Shown here in pieces: positions 38,727 through 48,430 of a stretch of 64,000 bases of DNA. The first letter of the stretch is position 1, and each line of letters starts with the position of its first letter. Made by a program: the position numbers and the translations under genes. The stretch is from Dietzia lutea (lineage in GTDB: Bacteria; Actinomycetota; Actinomycetes; Mycobacteriales; Mycobacteriaceae). The stretch is taken from the NCBI RefSeq assembly GCF_003096075.1, contig NZ_CP015449.1, positions 930,001 through 994,000 on the forward strand, given 5' to 3'. The notes under the pieces were generated by a model, which worked only from the letters and a program-made list of their open reading frames with translations, was not told where the DNA came from and did not search any database.

Positions 38727-39236
38727 TCAGTCCTCGTAGGTGAAGCCGACCGACCACTCACCGTTGAGGATCGACTCCGAGCCGTCCGCGGCGTAGACGA
38801 TCGCCACCGCCCGGATGGCCAGACCCTCGATGCGGCCCTCCTCCTGGGTGGTCACGGGCACGAGGAGCTGGCCCGGGCCGTCGGCCTCGACCGTGTAGTC
38901 GCGCACCCCGTCGGCGCGGACCTCGTAGACGTCCATCGTCGCGGACCGCAGCTCGCCGGGCAGCCGGACCGTCAACGTGTGCTCGTCCTGCACGTGGAAC
39001 TCGCCGACCGGGTTGGTGTACGTGTTGCCGTCCAGGTCGGTCGCGGTGAACGGTAAGACCTTCTCCTGCCCGCGGTCGGTGGCGACGGTGATCTCGGGCA
39101 GCGCCCCGTAGCGGGACTCCGACCCCTGCCACGCGCCGACGATCGCCGCGATCATGATGATCATCCATGCCAGGATCGCCCAGGTGACGGGGCGGACGCG
39201 GGGGCCGGTCGACGGGGCATCGCTGTGGGGACTCAC
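38727..39236 (-). CDS. Membrane-anchored protein, probable DUF2771 family
   Basis: Unknown function, 169 residues. One N-terminal membrane helix (VTWAILAWMIIMIAAIVGAW) leads to an extracellular beta-rich domain (about 45-169) with HVQDEHTLTVRLP and WSVGFTYED. The GTG start overlaps the stop of the upstream MFS gene by four bases (GTGA), so the two are translationally coupled. The same pair occurs as Rv0875c-Rv0876c as I remember it. The DUF number is from memory. Confidence 0.72.
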   Translation of the reverse strand: MSPHSDAPSTGPRVRPVTWAILAWMIIMIAAIVGAWQGSESRYGALPEITVATDRGQEKVLPFTATDLDGNTYTNPVGEFHVQDEHTLTVRLPGELRSATMDVYEVRADGVRDYTVEADGPGQLLVPVTTQEEGRIEGLAIRAVAIVYAADGSESILNGEWSVGFTYED

Positions 39237-40624
39237 CCCTTCATTCTGCCGAGCAGGTGGCCACCGAGCGCACCCGGGTCGCGCGGCCCGCCCGGGAACC
39301 GCGGCCGGTTGCCACCCAGACCGGGGACGAGGGTGGAGCCGCGGGCGGTGAGCAGCGACTGGGTGAGCAGGAGGGCGCCTACCGAGGCGATCACCGAGAA
39401 CCCGATCGTGAAGTCCGGCGGCAACAGCACCCCCAGCGCCCCGCCCGCGACCCACGCCAGCTGCAACGCGGTCTCGGACCGGCCGAACGCCGACGACCGG
39501 GCGGCGTCGGGGATGTCGGTCTGGATGGACGCGTCCAGCGCCACCTTGCCCAGTGCGCTGCACACCGCGGCCACCAGCGCCAGGACGGCCGCGACCCAGA
39601 GGGTGCCGAGGAACGCCGCGACGACGGCCGTGGCCAGCGCCGCCCCCGCCGCCGTGCTCGCGATCCGGCCCGGGCGCCCCAGCGGCAGCCGGGCGCCGAC
39701 CGCGTTGCCGGCGAAGGTGCCCAGTCCGCCGGCCGCGCCGGCGATCGCGAGCAGCCCCGCCTGCTCGAGGGCGGACGTGTCCTCCTGCGCCTTGGCGACG
39801 AACGCCAGATACAGGGTGAGGAACCCCGTCATGAACCGCACCAGCGCGACCGCCCAGAGATTCGCCAGGACGTTCCTGCCGAGCGGTCGGGTGAGCACGG
39901 CGCGCAGGCCACTTCCCACCGACCCACCGTGTCCTGACCACAGGGTGGCGGATTCATCGTCCTCCGACGCCTCGGCGTGCGCGGGGATCGTCATGGAGAC
40001 GTACGCGGCCACCAGGGCGACCGCGGCGAGCAGCCACAGTGCGGTGGGGGAGTCCCAGAGCCACGCCACGGCGCCCGCGGCGGCACCGGCGACGACGCTG
40101 CCGCCGACGTGCCCCAGTACCGTCAGGCGGGAGTTGGTCCGGACCAGGTCCAGCGCCGGGGGCAGCACGTGCGGGGTGATGGAGGCCTTGACCACGCCGA
40201 ACGTCTTGGACAGCACCAACATGCCCAGCGCGAGCGGGTACAGCAGCCAGGTGTCGAAGTTCAGGCCGAGGATCACCGCGAGCACCGCACGCAGCGTGAA
40301 CGTCAGCGAGACGGTGAGCCGACGGCCACTGCGAAGGCGGTCGAGGGCCGGGCCGATGACCGGCGCGATCAGCGCGAACGGGGCGACCGTCACCAGCAGG
40401 TACAGCGCGACGTTGCCGCGCGACTCCGCGGTCGCCGCCGAGAAGAACAGAGTGTTGGCGAGGGCGACCGCGAGGATGGCGTCACACGCGAAGTTCGCGA
40501 CGGTGACGTAACTCAGCGGCGCCAGGCCCGAACGGTCCGCGCCGTCGGCGTGGAAGATCCGGCGCACCCCCCGCCCGGCGGAGGCGGCGGCCCGTCGTGC
40601 TGCTCCCCGGGGGCGCTCACCCAA
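39233..40624 (-). CDS. MFS transporter (Rv0876c-like)
   Basis: Polytopic membrane protein of 463 residues with about twelve helices. The first loop (SYVTVANFACDAILAVALAN) and glycine-rich helices are typical of MFS efflux-like proteins; no substrate can be read from the sequence. The TTG start shown overlaps the upstream gene by eight bases. GTG 40567 is an alternative that removes 19 basic residues. The gene is coupled at its end to the DUF2771-like gene. Confidence 0.8.
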   Translation of the reverse strand: MGERPRGAARRAAASAGRGVRRIFHADGADRSGLAPLSYVTVANFACDAILAVALANTLFFSAATAESRGNVALYLLVTVAPFALIAPVIGPALDRLRSGRRLTVSLTFTLRAVLAVILGLNFDTWLLYPLALGMLVLSKTFGVVKASITPHVLPPALDLVRTNSRLTVLGHVGGSVVAGAAAGAVAWLWDSPTALWLLAAVALVAAYVSMTIPAHAEASEDDESATLWSGHGGSVGSGLRAVLTRPLGRNVLANLWAVALVRFMTGFLTLYLAFVAKAQEDTSALEQAGLLAIAGAAGGLGTFAGNAVGARLPLGRPGRIASTAAGAALATAVVAAFLGTLWVAAVLALVAAVCSALGKVALDASIQTDIPDAARSSAFGRSETALQLAWVAGGALGVLLPPDFTIGFSVIASVGALLLTQSLLTARGSTLVPGLGGNRPRFPGGPRDPGALGGHLLGRMKG

Positions 40625-41510
40625 CGAGTCGCACCTCGTACATCTGCGGCCACAGCTTGCCGGTGACCAGGAGGTTCTCCGAGCCCGGCAGCGATGCGAT
40701 CCCGTTGAGCACGGCGTCCGGGTTCGCGGGTCGGGGCCGGCCGAGCTGTGCGGCGTCGTGGATCGCCGTGACCTCGCCTGTGGCGGGATCGATCCGGATG
40801 ATCTCGTCGGTCATCCACACGTTCGCCAGGACGTCGCCGTCCACGCACTCCAACTCGTTGAGCTGTGGCACCGGGGTGCCGCCCGAGGTGACGGTGACGG
40901 TGCCGGTCGGTTCGAACGTGGCCGGGTCCCGGAAGGTCAGGGTGTCGGAGCCGTCGCTCATCACCAGCCCGGAGCCGTCGAAGCACAGGCCCCAGCCCTC
41001 GCCCCGGTACGTGGCCTCGGAGCGGACCTCGAGGGTCTGCGGGTCACGGTTGTGGGCGACCCCCTTCCTCCACGTCAGCGTCCACAGGGTGTCGGGGGTG
41101 ACGGCCAGACCCTCGCCGAACTCGTCGTCCGCCATCGGCACGGTCACCGCGTCCCCGCCCTCGAGCGGCCGACGCTGCACCACCGAGCCGCCGTACCGGC
41201 CCGTCGACTCGTAGATCTCGTCGCCGACCACCTGCAGGCCCTGGGTGAACAGGGCGGGATCGTGCTCCAGCGTGCGCACCACCTCGACCGAACCGCGGAC
41301 CGGCTGCGGCTCCGACGGGCCGACCGGGACGCGCGGGGCGGTGGACCCGGTGGACGACGAACCGGCGGGCGCGCTCGAGGAGGCCAGCGAGGTACCGGCC
41401 GCGGTGGTGGAGGCCGCTTCGCTCCCGTCCCCCGTCGAACACGCCGTCAACGCGGCGATCAGGCTCAGGGACACGACGAGGGGGCCGACCGGGCGGCGGA
41501 CGCTGCTCAT
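40617..41510 (-). CDS. Glutaminyl-peptide cyclotransferase, lipoprotein
   Basis: Predicted exported enzyme that cyclises N-terminal glutamine to pyroglutamate, 297 residues. The lipoprotein signal ends LTAC (about residue 24), followed by a Ser/Thr/Ala linker and a five-bladed beta-propeller typical of the glutamine cyclotransferase family: FTQGLQVVGDEIYESTGRYG near 95, FGEGLAVTPDTLWTLTWRKG, QLNELECVDGDVLANVW and VLNGIASLPGSENLLVTGKLWP. I chose ATG 41510 because the signal peptide starts there. The stop overlaps the following MFS start. Confidence 0.85.
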   Translation of the reverse strand: MSSVRRPVGPLVVSLSLIAALTACSTGDGSEAASTTAAGTSLASSSAPAGSSSTGSTAPRVPVGPSEPQPVRGSVEVVRTLEHDPALFTQGLQVVGDEIYESTGRYGGSVVQRRPLEGGDAVTVPMADDEFGEGLAVTPDTLWTLTWRKGVAHNRDPQTLEVRSEATYRGEGWGLCFDGSGLVMSDGSDTLTFRDPATFEPTGTVTVTSGGTPVPQLNELECVDGDVLANVWMTDEIIRIDPATGEVTAIHDAAQLGRPRPANPDAVLNGIASLPGSENLLVTGKLWPQMYEVRLVG

Positions 41511-41564
41511 GCCCCCAAGGATGCCGCACGACGGGCCGGACCGCGCCCTCCCCGCGATGATGCG

Positions 41565-41570
41565 CATAAT
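41565..41570 (+). promoter_or_regulatory. Candidate -10 box for a leaderless DUF3027 transcript
   Basis: CATAAT ends exactly seven bases before the GTG at 41578, the distance at which transcription would begin on the start codon itself. No convincing -35 is present. Confidence 0.45.
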
Positions 41571-41577
41571 GGGGGAC

Positions 41578-42465
41578 GTGAACACCGAGGTAGGCACGGA
41601 TCAGGGGGCGACCGTCGCGGGCACCGATGAGGAATCGGGCTTCGACGCCGAGCTGCGTGAGCGGCTGACCTCCGCCGTGGACGTGGCGCGGGCGGCGACC
41701 GAGGAGTTCGCCACCACCGGTGTGGGCGAGCATCTCGGCACCACCGTCGAGGCCGCGTACACCACCACGCACCGTTTCGCCTCGGAGCTTCCCGGGTACC
41801 GCGGGTGGTACTGGGCCTGCGTGCTCGCCCTCGTCCCGGGCGGCGAGGTGACGGTCGACGAGATCGCGCTGCTACCGGGGGACGAGGCGCTGGTCGCCCC
41901 CGAGTGGGTGCCCTGGGAGAAGCGGATCCGGCCCGGCGACCTCGGCGCGGGCGATCTGCTGCCGCCCGCGGAGGACGACAAACGTCTCGTCCCCGGGTAC
42001 GCCTCCAGCGGCGACGAGGCACTCGACGAGGCCGCCGGTCCCATCGGGCTCGGACGCCCGCGCCACCTCAGCCGACAGGGCCGCTCGGCCGCCGCCGAAC
42101 GCTGGGCCGCCGAGCGGGGGCCCGACACCGAGATCGCCCGCAGCGCGAAGCACAACTGCGGCACCTGCGGGTTCCTGGTCCCCGTCGCCGGCTCTCTCGG
42201 CACGATGTTCGGGATCTGCACCAACGAGTACTCCGCGGACGGTCAGACCGTGCACCTCGAGTACGGCTGTGGTGCGCACAGCGAGATCGAGCTGACCAGG
42301 GACACGACCCCGCCGGTGCCCGAGGCGTACGACGACGCCGCCGTCGACGTGGTGGTGCTGCCGCAGCAGCTCGCCGCCTCGGCCCGCGCCCGCTCAGCGG
42401 GGGACACCCCGGCCGGGGAGGCCGAGACCGGGGCCGAGGGGTCGGCGCCCGCGGACGAGGCCTGA
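41578..42465 (+). CDS. DUF3027-family protein
   Basis: Conserved actinobacterial protein of unknown function, 295 residues, counterpart of Rv0877 by position and content. It is soluble, with GYRGWYWACVLALVPGGEVTVDEIALLPG and WVPWEKRIRPGDLGAGDLLP in the first half. A Cys-rich zinc-finger-like segment (NCGTCGFLV, GICTNEYS, YGCGAHSE) lies near 190-240, and the tail is acidic and Ala-rich. GTG 41578 was chosen over ATG 41569 because a -10 box lies seven bases upstream. Divergent from the cyclotransferase gene. Confidence 0.8.
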   Translation: MNTEVGTDQGATVAGTDEESGFDAELRERLTSAVDVARAATEEFATTGVGEHLGTTVEAAYTTTHRFASELPGYRGWYWACVLALVPGGEVTVDEIALLPGDEALVAPEWVPWEKRIRPGDLGAGDLLPPAEDDKRLVPGYASSGDEALDEAAGPIGLGRPRHLSRQGRSAAAERWAAERGPDTEIARSAKHNCGTCGFLVPVAGSLGTMFGICTNEYSADGQTVHLEYGCGAHSEIELTRDTTPPVPEAYDDAAVDVVVLPQQLAASARARSAGDTPAGEAETGAEGSAPADEA

Positions 42466-42472
42466 GCGCCGC

Positions 42473-42742
42473 TCAGCCGCGGTCGAAGTCCAGCCCCTGC
42501 TGGGCGCCCGCGCTGCCCCGCAGGACCGCGCGGCGCTGCAGCGCGTAGACGATCGAGCCGACCGCTCCGACACCGATCCCCACCGCGCACAGCACCACGG
42601 TGCGCATGTCGATGTCCGTCATGAGCATGTGTGCCAGCAGGGCCAGCGTCCACGCCAGCGTCCCGAGGATCACCACGGGACGCGGGTCCAACAAGTAGGT
42701 CGGGATCGGCGGTACCTGCGTGTCCGTCGCCTCATCCGTCAT
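42473..42742 (-). CDS. DUF2530 small membrane protein
   Basis: An 89-residue protein with two predicted helices (PVVILGTLAWTLALLAHMLM and VVLCAVGIGVGAVGSIVYAL) after the motif PPIPTYLLDPRPV, typical of DUF2530 (Rv0879c-like). Function unknown. It converges on the DUF3027 gene with only seven bases between stops and is divergent from the permease gene. Confidence 0.8.
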   Translation of the reverse strand: MTDEATDTQVPPIPTYLLDPRPVVILGTLAWTLALLAHMLMTDIDMRTVVLCAVGIGVGAVGSIVYALQRRAVLRGSAGAQQGLDFDRG

Positions 42743-42817
42743 GCCCGCGACGCTACCGCAGGTACCTGGCCGGTTACTCTATGACGGTTCCCCACCCATA
42801 GCCAGGAAGGTCGCCAG

Positions 42818-44287
42818 ATGTCGCAGAGCACCGGGGCCGCGTCGCAGTCCCCCGCCGGGATCGGGGCGGTCGACCGCTACTTCAAGATCAGCGAGCGGGG
42901 CTCCACCGTCGCGCGTGAGGTCCGCGGCGGGCTCGTCAGCTTCTTCGCGATGGCCTACATCATCATCCTCAACCCCCTGATCCTCGGCTCGGGTGTGGAC
43001 GTCGAGGGCAACCAGCTGTCGATCGTCGAGATCGCCGCCGTCACCGCCTTCACGGCCGGCGTGATGACCATCGCGTTCGGCGCCATCGCGCGGTACCCGT
43101 TCGCGTTCGCGACCGGCCTCGGCATCAACTCGCTCGTCGCCGTCACGATCGCCCAGCAGGTGACCTGGGCCGAGGCCATGGGCCTCATCGTCATCGAGGG
43201 CGTCATCATCGTGGTCCTCGCGATCACCGGGTTCCGCACCGCCGTGTTCAACGCGGTCCCCGCCGACCTCAAGGCCGCGATCGCGGTCGGTATCGGCCTG
43301 TTCATCGCCATGGTCGGCGTGGTCGACTCCGGGTTCGTGCGCCGCCTGCCGGACGCCGCCAACACCACCGTCCCGGTCGGCCTCGGAATCGGCGGCTCGA
43401 TCGCGTCCTGGCCGACCTTCGTCTTCGTCGTCGGCCTCCTTTTGTGCGGCGTGCTCGTCGCCCGGAAGATCCGCGGCGGGCTGTTCATCGGCATCGTCAT
43501 CACCGCGGTGTTCGCGGTCATCGTCGAGGGCTTCGCGAACGCCGGTCCGTCCGTTGTCGACGGCGAGCCCAACCCGACCGGGTGGAGTCTCGCGGTACCG
43601 GTCATCCCCGACTCCCTCGGCGGCATCCCCAACCTCTCGCTGATCGGCAACGTCGACCTCATCGGCGCGTTCACCCGCATCGGCCCGCTGGCCGCGGGAC
43701 TGTTCATCTTCACGCTGCTGCTCGCCAACTTCTTCGACGCGATGGGCACGTTCACCGGCCTCGGCAAGGAGGCCGAGCTGATGGACGACAAGGGCAACCT
43801 GCCCGGCATGAAGAGCGCCCTCGTGGTCGAGGGATTCGGCGCCGTCGCCGGTGGCCTGACCTCGTCGTCGTCGAACACGGTCTTCCTCGAGTCGGCGTCC
43901 GGCATCGCCGAGGGCGCGCGCACCGGCCTGGCGAACATCGTCACGGGCGCGCTCTTCCTGCTCGCGATGTTCTTCACCCCGCTCTACGAGGTGGTCCCGG
44001 TCGAGGCCGCCGCCCCCGCCCTCGTGATCGTGGGCGCGCTGATGATCGCCCAGATCAAGCAGATCGACCTCAGCGACTTCTCCATCGCCCTGCCCGCGTT
44101 CCTCACGATCGTGGCGATGCCGTTCACCTACTCGATCGCCAACGGCATCGGCATCGGCTTCATCGCGTGGGTCGTCATGGCGACGGCGACCGGCAAGGCC
44201 CGCACCGTGCACCCGATCCTGTGGATCGTCGCGGCCGCGTTCGTCCTCTACTTCGCGATCGGCCCCATCACCGACGCGCTGGCCTGA
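42818..44287 (+). CDS. NCS2-family purine permease (AzgA-like)
   Basis: Multi-pass importer of hypoxanthine, guanine or adenine, 489 residues. The AzgA-type start VDRYFKISERGSTVAREVRG, FFAMAYIIILNP, the half-helix motif FAFATGLGINSLVA, the AVGIGLFIAMVGVVDSG segment and the second half-helix FDAMGTFTGLGKEAELMD are all present. AGGAAGG lies seven bases before the ATG. The upstream gap shows TTACTCTAT as a possible -10 region and no purine riboswitch. The methyltransferase gene follows by 27 bp and may be co-transcribed. Confidence 0.92.
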   Translation: MSQSTGAASQSPAGIGAVDRYFKISERGSTVAREVRGGLVSFFAMAYIIILNPLILGSGVDVEGNQLSIVEIAAVTAFTAGVMTIAFGAIARYPFAFATGLGINSLVAVTIAQQVTWAEAMGLIVIEGVIIVVLAITGFRTAVFNAVPADLKAAIAVGIGLFIAMVGVVDSGFVRRLPDAANTTVPVGLGIGGSIASWPTFVFVVGLLLCGVLVARKIRGGLFIGIVITAVFAVIVEGFANAGPSVVDGEPNPTGWSLAVPVIPDSLGGIPNLSLIGNVDLIGAFTRIGPLAAGLFIFTLLLANFFDAMGTFTGLGKEAELMDDKGNLPGMKSALVVEGFGAVAGGLTSSSSNTVFLESASGIAEGARTGLANIVTGALFLLAMFFTPLYEVVPVEAAAPALVIVGALMIAQIKQIDLSDFSIALPAFLTIVAMPFTYSIANGIGIGFIAWVVMATATGKARTVHPILWIVAAAFVLYFAIGPITDALA

Positions 44288-44314
44288 CCGGCCGGCGGGA
44301 GGAGCGACCGAACC

Positions 44315-45151
44315 GTGCACGTCGTCGACGTCTCCGATCCCGCCGACCCCCGGCTGGACGATCTCCGCGACCTCAACAACTCCGACCGCCGGCCCGACCT
44401 GCCCGGCGGTCGGGGACTGGTGATCGCCGAGGGCACCTACGTGGTGGGGCGCATGCTGCTGTCCCGCTTCCGGCCCCACGTCCTGCTCGGCACGGACTCC
44501 CGCCTGCAGCAGCTGCGACGCGAGGCCACCGCCGAGGGGTGGGACGCCGACGAGCGGGCCGGCGACGCGGTCTACCTGTGCACCACCAAGGACGTCCTCA
44601 GCGAGGTGATCGGCTTCCGCTCGAGCCGTGACATCCTCGCCGCCGCCGACCGGCCCGAGCCACTGGCGGTCGACGAGGTCGTCGACGGCGCCCGCACCCT
44701 CGTCGTGCTCGAGGGCGTCAACGACCCGGAGAACCTCGGCGCGATCTTCCGCAACTGCGCGGCGCTCGGCGTGGACGGGGTCCTGTTCGGCGCTGCCACC
44801 GGGGACCCCCTGTACCGGCGGGTCGTACGCGTGTCGATGGGGCACGTGCTGCGGCTGCCGTTCGCGCACCTGCCCGGCACGCCCACCACGTGGCAGCGGA
44901 GCCTCGACGACCTCGGCGAGCGCGGTTTCCGAACCATCGCGCTGACCCCGGCCGCCGAGACACCCCTGTCCCGCGCCGTCGCCGCCGAGAAGGTCGCGTT
45001 CGTGCTGGGCGCCGAGGGCCCCGGCCTCACCGAGCACGCCATGCGCGCCTGCGACGTGCGCGCCGCCATCCCCATGACCGACGGCACGGACTCGCTCAAC
45101 GTGGCCACCGCCGCCGCGGTCGCGTTCTACGAGCGGGCCCGGCGCGACTGA
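44315..45151 (+). CDS. SpoU/TrmH-family RNA 2'-O-ribose methyltransferase
   Basis: SAM-dependent methyltransferase acting on rRNA or tRNA, 278 residues. An N-terminal substrate-binding domain (about 1-115) is followed by the SPOUT knot domain: VVLEGVNDPENLGAIFRNCAA (motif 1), VAFVLGAEGPGLTE (motif 2) and IPMTDGTDSLNVATAAAVAFYE (motif 3). GTG start with GGAGGAG upstream. Counterpart of Rv0881. The target nucleotide cannot be told from the sequence. Confidence 0.9.
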   Translation: MHVVDVSDPADPRLDDLRDLNNSDRRPDLPGGRGLVIAEGTYVVGRMLLSRFRPHVLLGTDSRLQQLRREATAEGWDADERAGDAVYLCTTKDVLSEVIGFRSSRDILAAADRPEPLAVDEVVDGARTLVVLEGVNDPENLGAIFRNCAALGVDGVLFGAATGDPLYRRVVRVSMGHVLRLPFAHLPGTPTTWQRSLDDLGERGFRTIALTPAAETPLSRAVAAEKVAFVLGAEGPGLTEHAMRACDVRAAIPMTDGTDSLNVATAAAVAFYERARRD

Positions 45152-45181
45152 CCCTGCCGCGACCGATCCCCGGCTCGGCAC

Positions 45182-46111
45182 CTACCGCGAGCGGCGGCGC
45201 GCGCGGCGGGACACCTCGTCGGCGCCCCGGCGGACCGCGTCCCCGACCAGCCCGGCGAGCCCACGGATCCGGTCGACGCCCGCGGTCCGACGCGGGCCGG
45301 CGCCGGAGGGCAGGCGTTCATAGTCGTCGTCCTCGTACGGGGACGAGGCGCCCGCCGCGCGACCGCCGTCGGTGCCCGTCCCGTCGGCGCCGCCCTCCGC
45401 TGCGCGCGACGAGGCGCGACGCGAGGCGGCGTGGAGCTCCGCGCGCCCCGGCATCCCCACCACGTGCAGCGCGGGACCCGCAGGTGGGGTGTGCTGCCGG
45501 ACCTCGCGGCGGCCGTCGGTGGCGAAACCGTGGACCGGCACGTCCAGGCCACCCGGCTCGAGGTCGAAACCGAGCCAGTCCCGGTGCGCGGCGTGGAGGA
45601 GTGACGACGGCGAGAACGGCAACGCCAGAGGGTTGTCGTCCGCCCCCTCGGGCGGGAACTCGCCGGCCCAGTACGCCCGCTCGAACGGCAGCGGCATCCC
45701 CTCGTCCTCGACGATCCGGTCGTCCGCGCCGGCGAACGCCCGGATCAGCCGCCCCGACTCCCAGCGGGCGAACCCGCTGACCCCGTCCTCGGGATCCTGC
45801 GCGAACAACAGGACGGTGGGCGCCTCGACCAGGCGGAGCCACGTGTCCGCCGCGGCCGACGGCACGACCGGGCCCCCGACGGGGGTCTGCACCACCGTCA
45901 GGCCGGGGAAGGAGCCCACGTAGATCTCGCCCTGGCCGGCCGACGCCGACCGGTTGAGCGGGAACGCGCCCAGCGACGCCACGGTCACGGTGGGGAAAAG
46001 CCGGGACAGCAGGCGGCGGGCGAAGCCGGGATCCGACGGATGCCCCGCCCTGATGGGGGCGGCGGGATCGTCGGTCGCCAGATACCAGAAGGTCGCGACG
46101 TGATGGCCCAT
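45182..46111 (-). CDS. Conserved hypothetical protein (DUF6928-like)
   Basis: Unknown function, 309 residues. A globular N-terminal part (about 1-215) is rich in aromatic residues (ATFWYLATDDPAAPIRAG, GEIYVGSFPGLTVVQTP, LLFAQDPEDGVSGFARWESG, FERAYWAGEFPPEG). A low-complexity Ala/Arg/Ser region and a basic C-terminus with SRRARRRSR follow. No signal peptide or membrane helix. It lies nine bases downstream of sepH on the same strand, so it is probably co-expressed with that cell-division gene. The family name is from memory. Confidence 0.7.
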   Translation of the reverse strand: MGHHVATFWYLATDDPAAPIRAGHPSDPGFARRLLSRLFPTVTVASLGAFPLNRSASAGQGEIYVGSFPGLTVVQTPVGGPVVPSAAADTWLRLVEAPTVLLFAQDPEDGVSGFARWESGRLIRAFAGADDRIVEDEGMPLPFERAYWAGEFPPEGADDNPLALPFSPSSLLHAAHRDWLGFDLEPGGLDVPVHGFATDGRREVRQHTPPAGPALHVVGMPGRAELHAASRRASSRAAEGGADGTGTDGGRAAGASSPYEDDDYERLPSGAGPRRTAGVDRIRGLAGLVGDAVRRGADEVSRRARRRSR

Positions 46112-46120
46112 GTCCCTGAC

Positions 46121-47041
46121 TCAGTCGTCCTTACCGCGGACCCCGAGGAGGACGTCCTCCCACGACGGCATCGTGGGATGACGGCGTGAGGGGCGTCGCT
46201 CGGGTTCGGTCGGCGTGGGCTGGAGGAAGTCCTCGTCGTCGTCGCCACCCCCTGCGCCACCACCGTCACCGGCCGCGGCACCGTCACCCCGGCCGACCGG
46301 CGCGGCGGTCGGGGGCTCGGCAGGGCCCGACGGCGGCTCGGCGGCGGGGCGCGTCGGGCCGGCGGGCGGCGTCACCGACGTGGGCGGCGGCACCGCTCGG
46401 ATCGGCGGCGGCCCCGGAGGCAGCGGGGGAGGGCTCGACACGGACCGCAGCGCCGTGGCGCGCGACGGGTCGAGGATGCGCTCGGCCTCCTCGTCGAGGG
46501 CGCGCGCGGAACCCCCGTGCGAATCGGGGACGAACGACCATGTCGCGGCGGCGTCGTCGGACAACCCGGCCGGCCACGACGTGCGGACCACCCACCCGCC
46601 CGACCGGTCGCGCCAGGCGTCCCACGTCACCAGGTCCGGATCCACGCCGCGGCGGTCCAGGGCGGCCCCCACCCGGTCGGCGAGCGTGTTGAGCGCCGGC
46701 CCGTCCGGCAGCACCGGGTGCGCGGACCGCGCCAGGTCGGCGGCGTTGGCCCGCTCGAGCAGCACGGGCACGGCGAAACCCTCGATGCGGGACAGCGGCA
46801 CCCCGGCGTCGGCGGCGACCTCCTCCGGGGAGGCCCCGTGCCGGATCCGGTCCTGGATCTCGCGGGGACGCAGCGTGCCGGTCACCGGCGCCCGGTCCGA
46901 TCCGCCGGCCACGAACTCACCGCGCGCGGCGGCACGGAAACGGTCGTCGAGGGGCAGGGTGAACTTCTCACCGGAGTCCGGGACCTCGCATTCGACGACC
47001 GACGACTCGGTGTCCACACCGATGATCCTCAGCTTCCGCAT
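46121..47041 (-). CDS. sepH: Septation protein SepH (DUF3071)
   Basis: Actinobacterial cell-division protein that binds FtsZ and promotes Z-ring assembly, 306 residues. The conserved N-terminal part (MRKLRIIGVDTESSVVECEV, LDDRFRAAARGE) includes a helix-turn-helix-like segment RPREIQDRIRHGASPEEVAA and a second conserved region (VTWDAWRDRSGGWVVRTSW, WSFVPDSHGGSARALDEEA). A long Pro-rich linker and a short conserved C-terminus (RRHPTMPSWEDVLLGVRG) follow. AGGAGG lies four to five bases before the ATG. It corresponds to Rv0883c. The real start is inside a longer open frame. Confidence 0.88.
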   Translation of the reverse strand: MRKLRIIGVDTESSVVECEVPDSGEKFTLPLDDRFRAAARGEFVAGGSDRAPVTGTLRPREIQDRIRHGASPEEVAADAGVPLSRIEGFAVPVLLERANAADLARSAHPVLPDGPALNTLADRVGAALDRRGVDPDLVTWDAWRDRSGGWVVRTSWPAGLSDDAAATWSFVPDSHGGSARALDEEAERILDPSRATALRSVSSPPPLPPGPPPIRAVPPPTSVTPPAGPTRPAAEPPSGPAEPPTAAPVGRGDGAAAGDGGGAGGGDDDEDFLQPTPTEPERRPSRRHPTMPSWEDVLLGVRGKDD

Positions 47042-47130
47042 GCCGCCTCCTCGACTCCTCGCGGCCCCGTCGGCGGCCTGAGCTGCTCCGCTGCCCGGGG
47101 CCTGGGCGCGTCCCCACATGGTAGGGCAGC

Positions 47131-47168
47131 GCAGCCCACCCGGCGCGCGGACGGGCCGGGTGGGCTGC
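47131..47168 (-). terminator. Terminator of serC
   Basis: A 14-bp stem GCAGCCCACCCGGC (47131-47144) with GCCGGGTGGGCTGC (47155-47168), perfect, about 50 nt past the serC stop and upstream of sepH. No U-run follows on the minus strand. Confidence 0.7.
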
Positions 47169-47216
47169 GGAAAAGTGCGGGCCCGGCCGGACGGGGCCGG
47201 AGTGCCCGGGGGCGGC

Positions 47217-48428
<1,212 letters not shown>

Positions 48429-48430
48429 TC

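Noticed and set aside
42779-45181. 800-codon minus-strand frame opposite the purine permease and TrmH genes
   Set aside because: It spans two clear plus-strand genes and their gap. Its Asp/Glu/Arg-rich composition is an antisense artefact.
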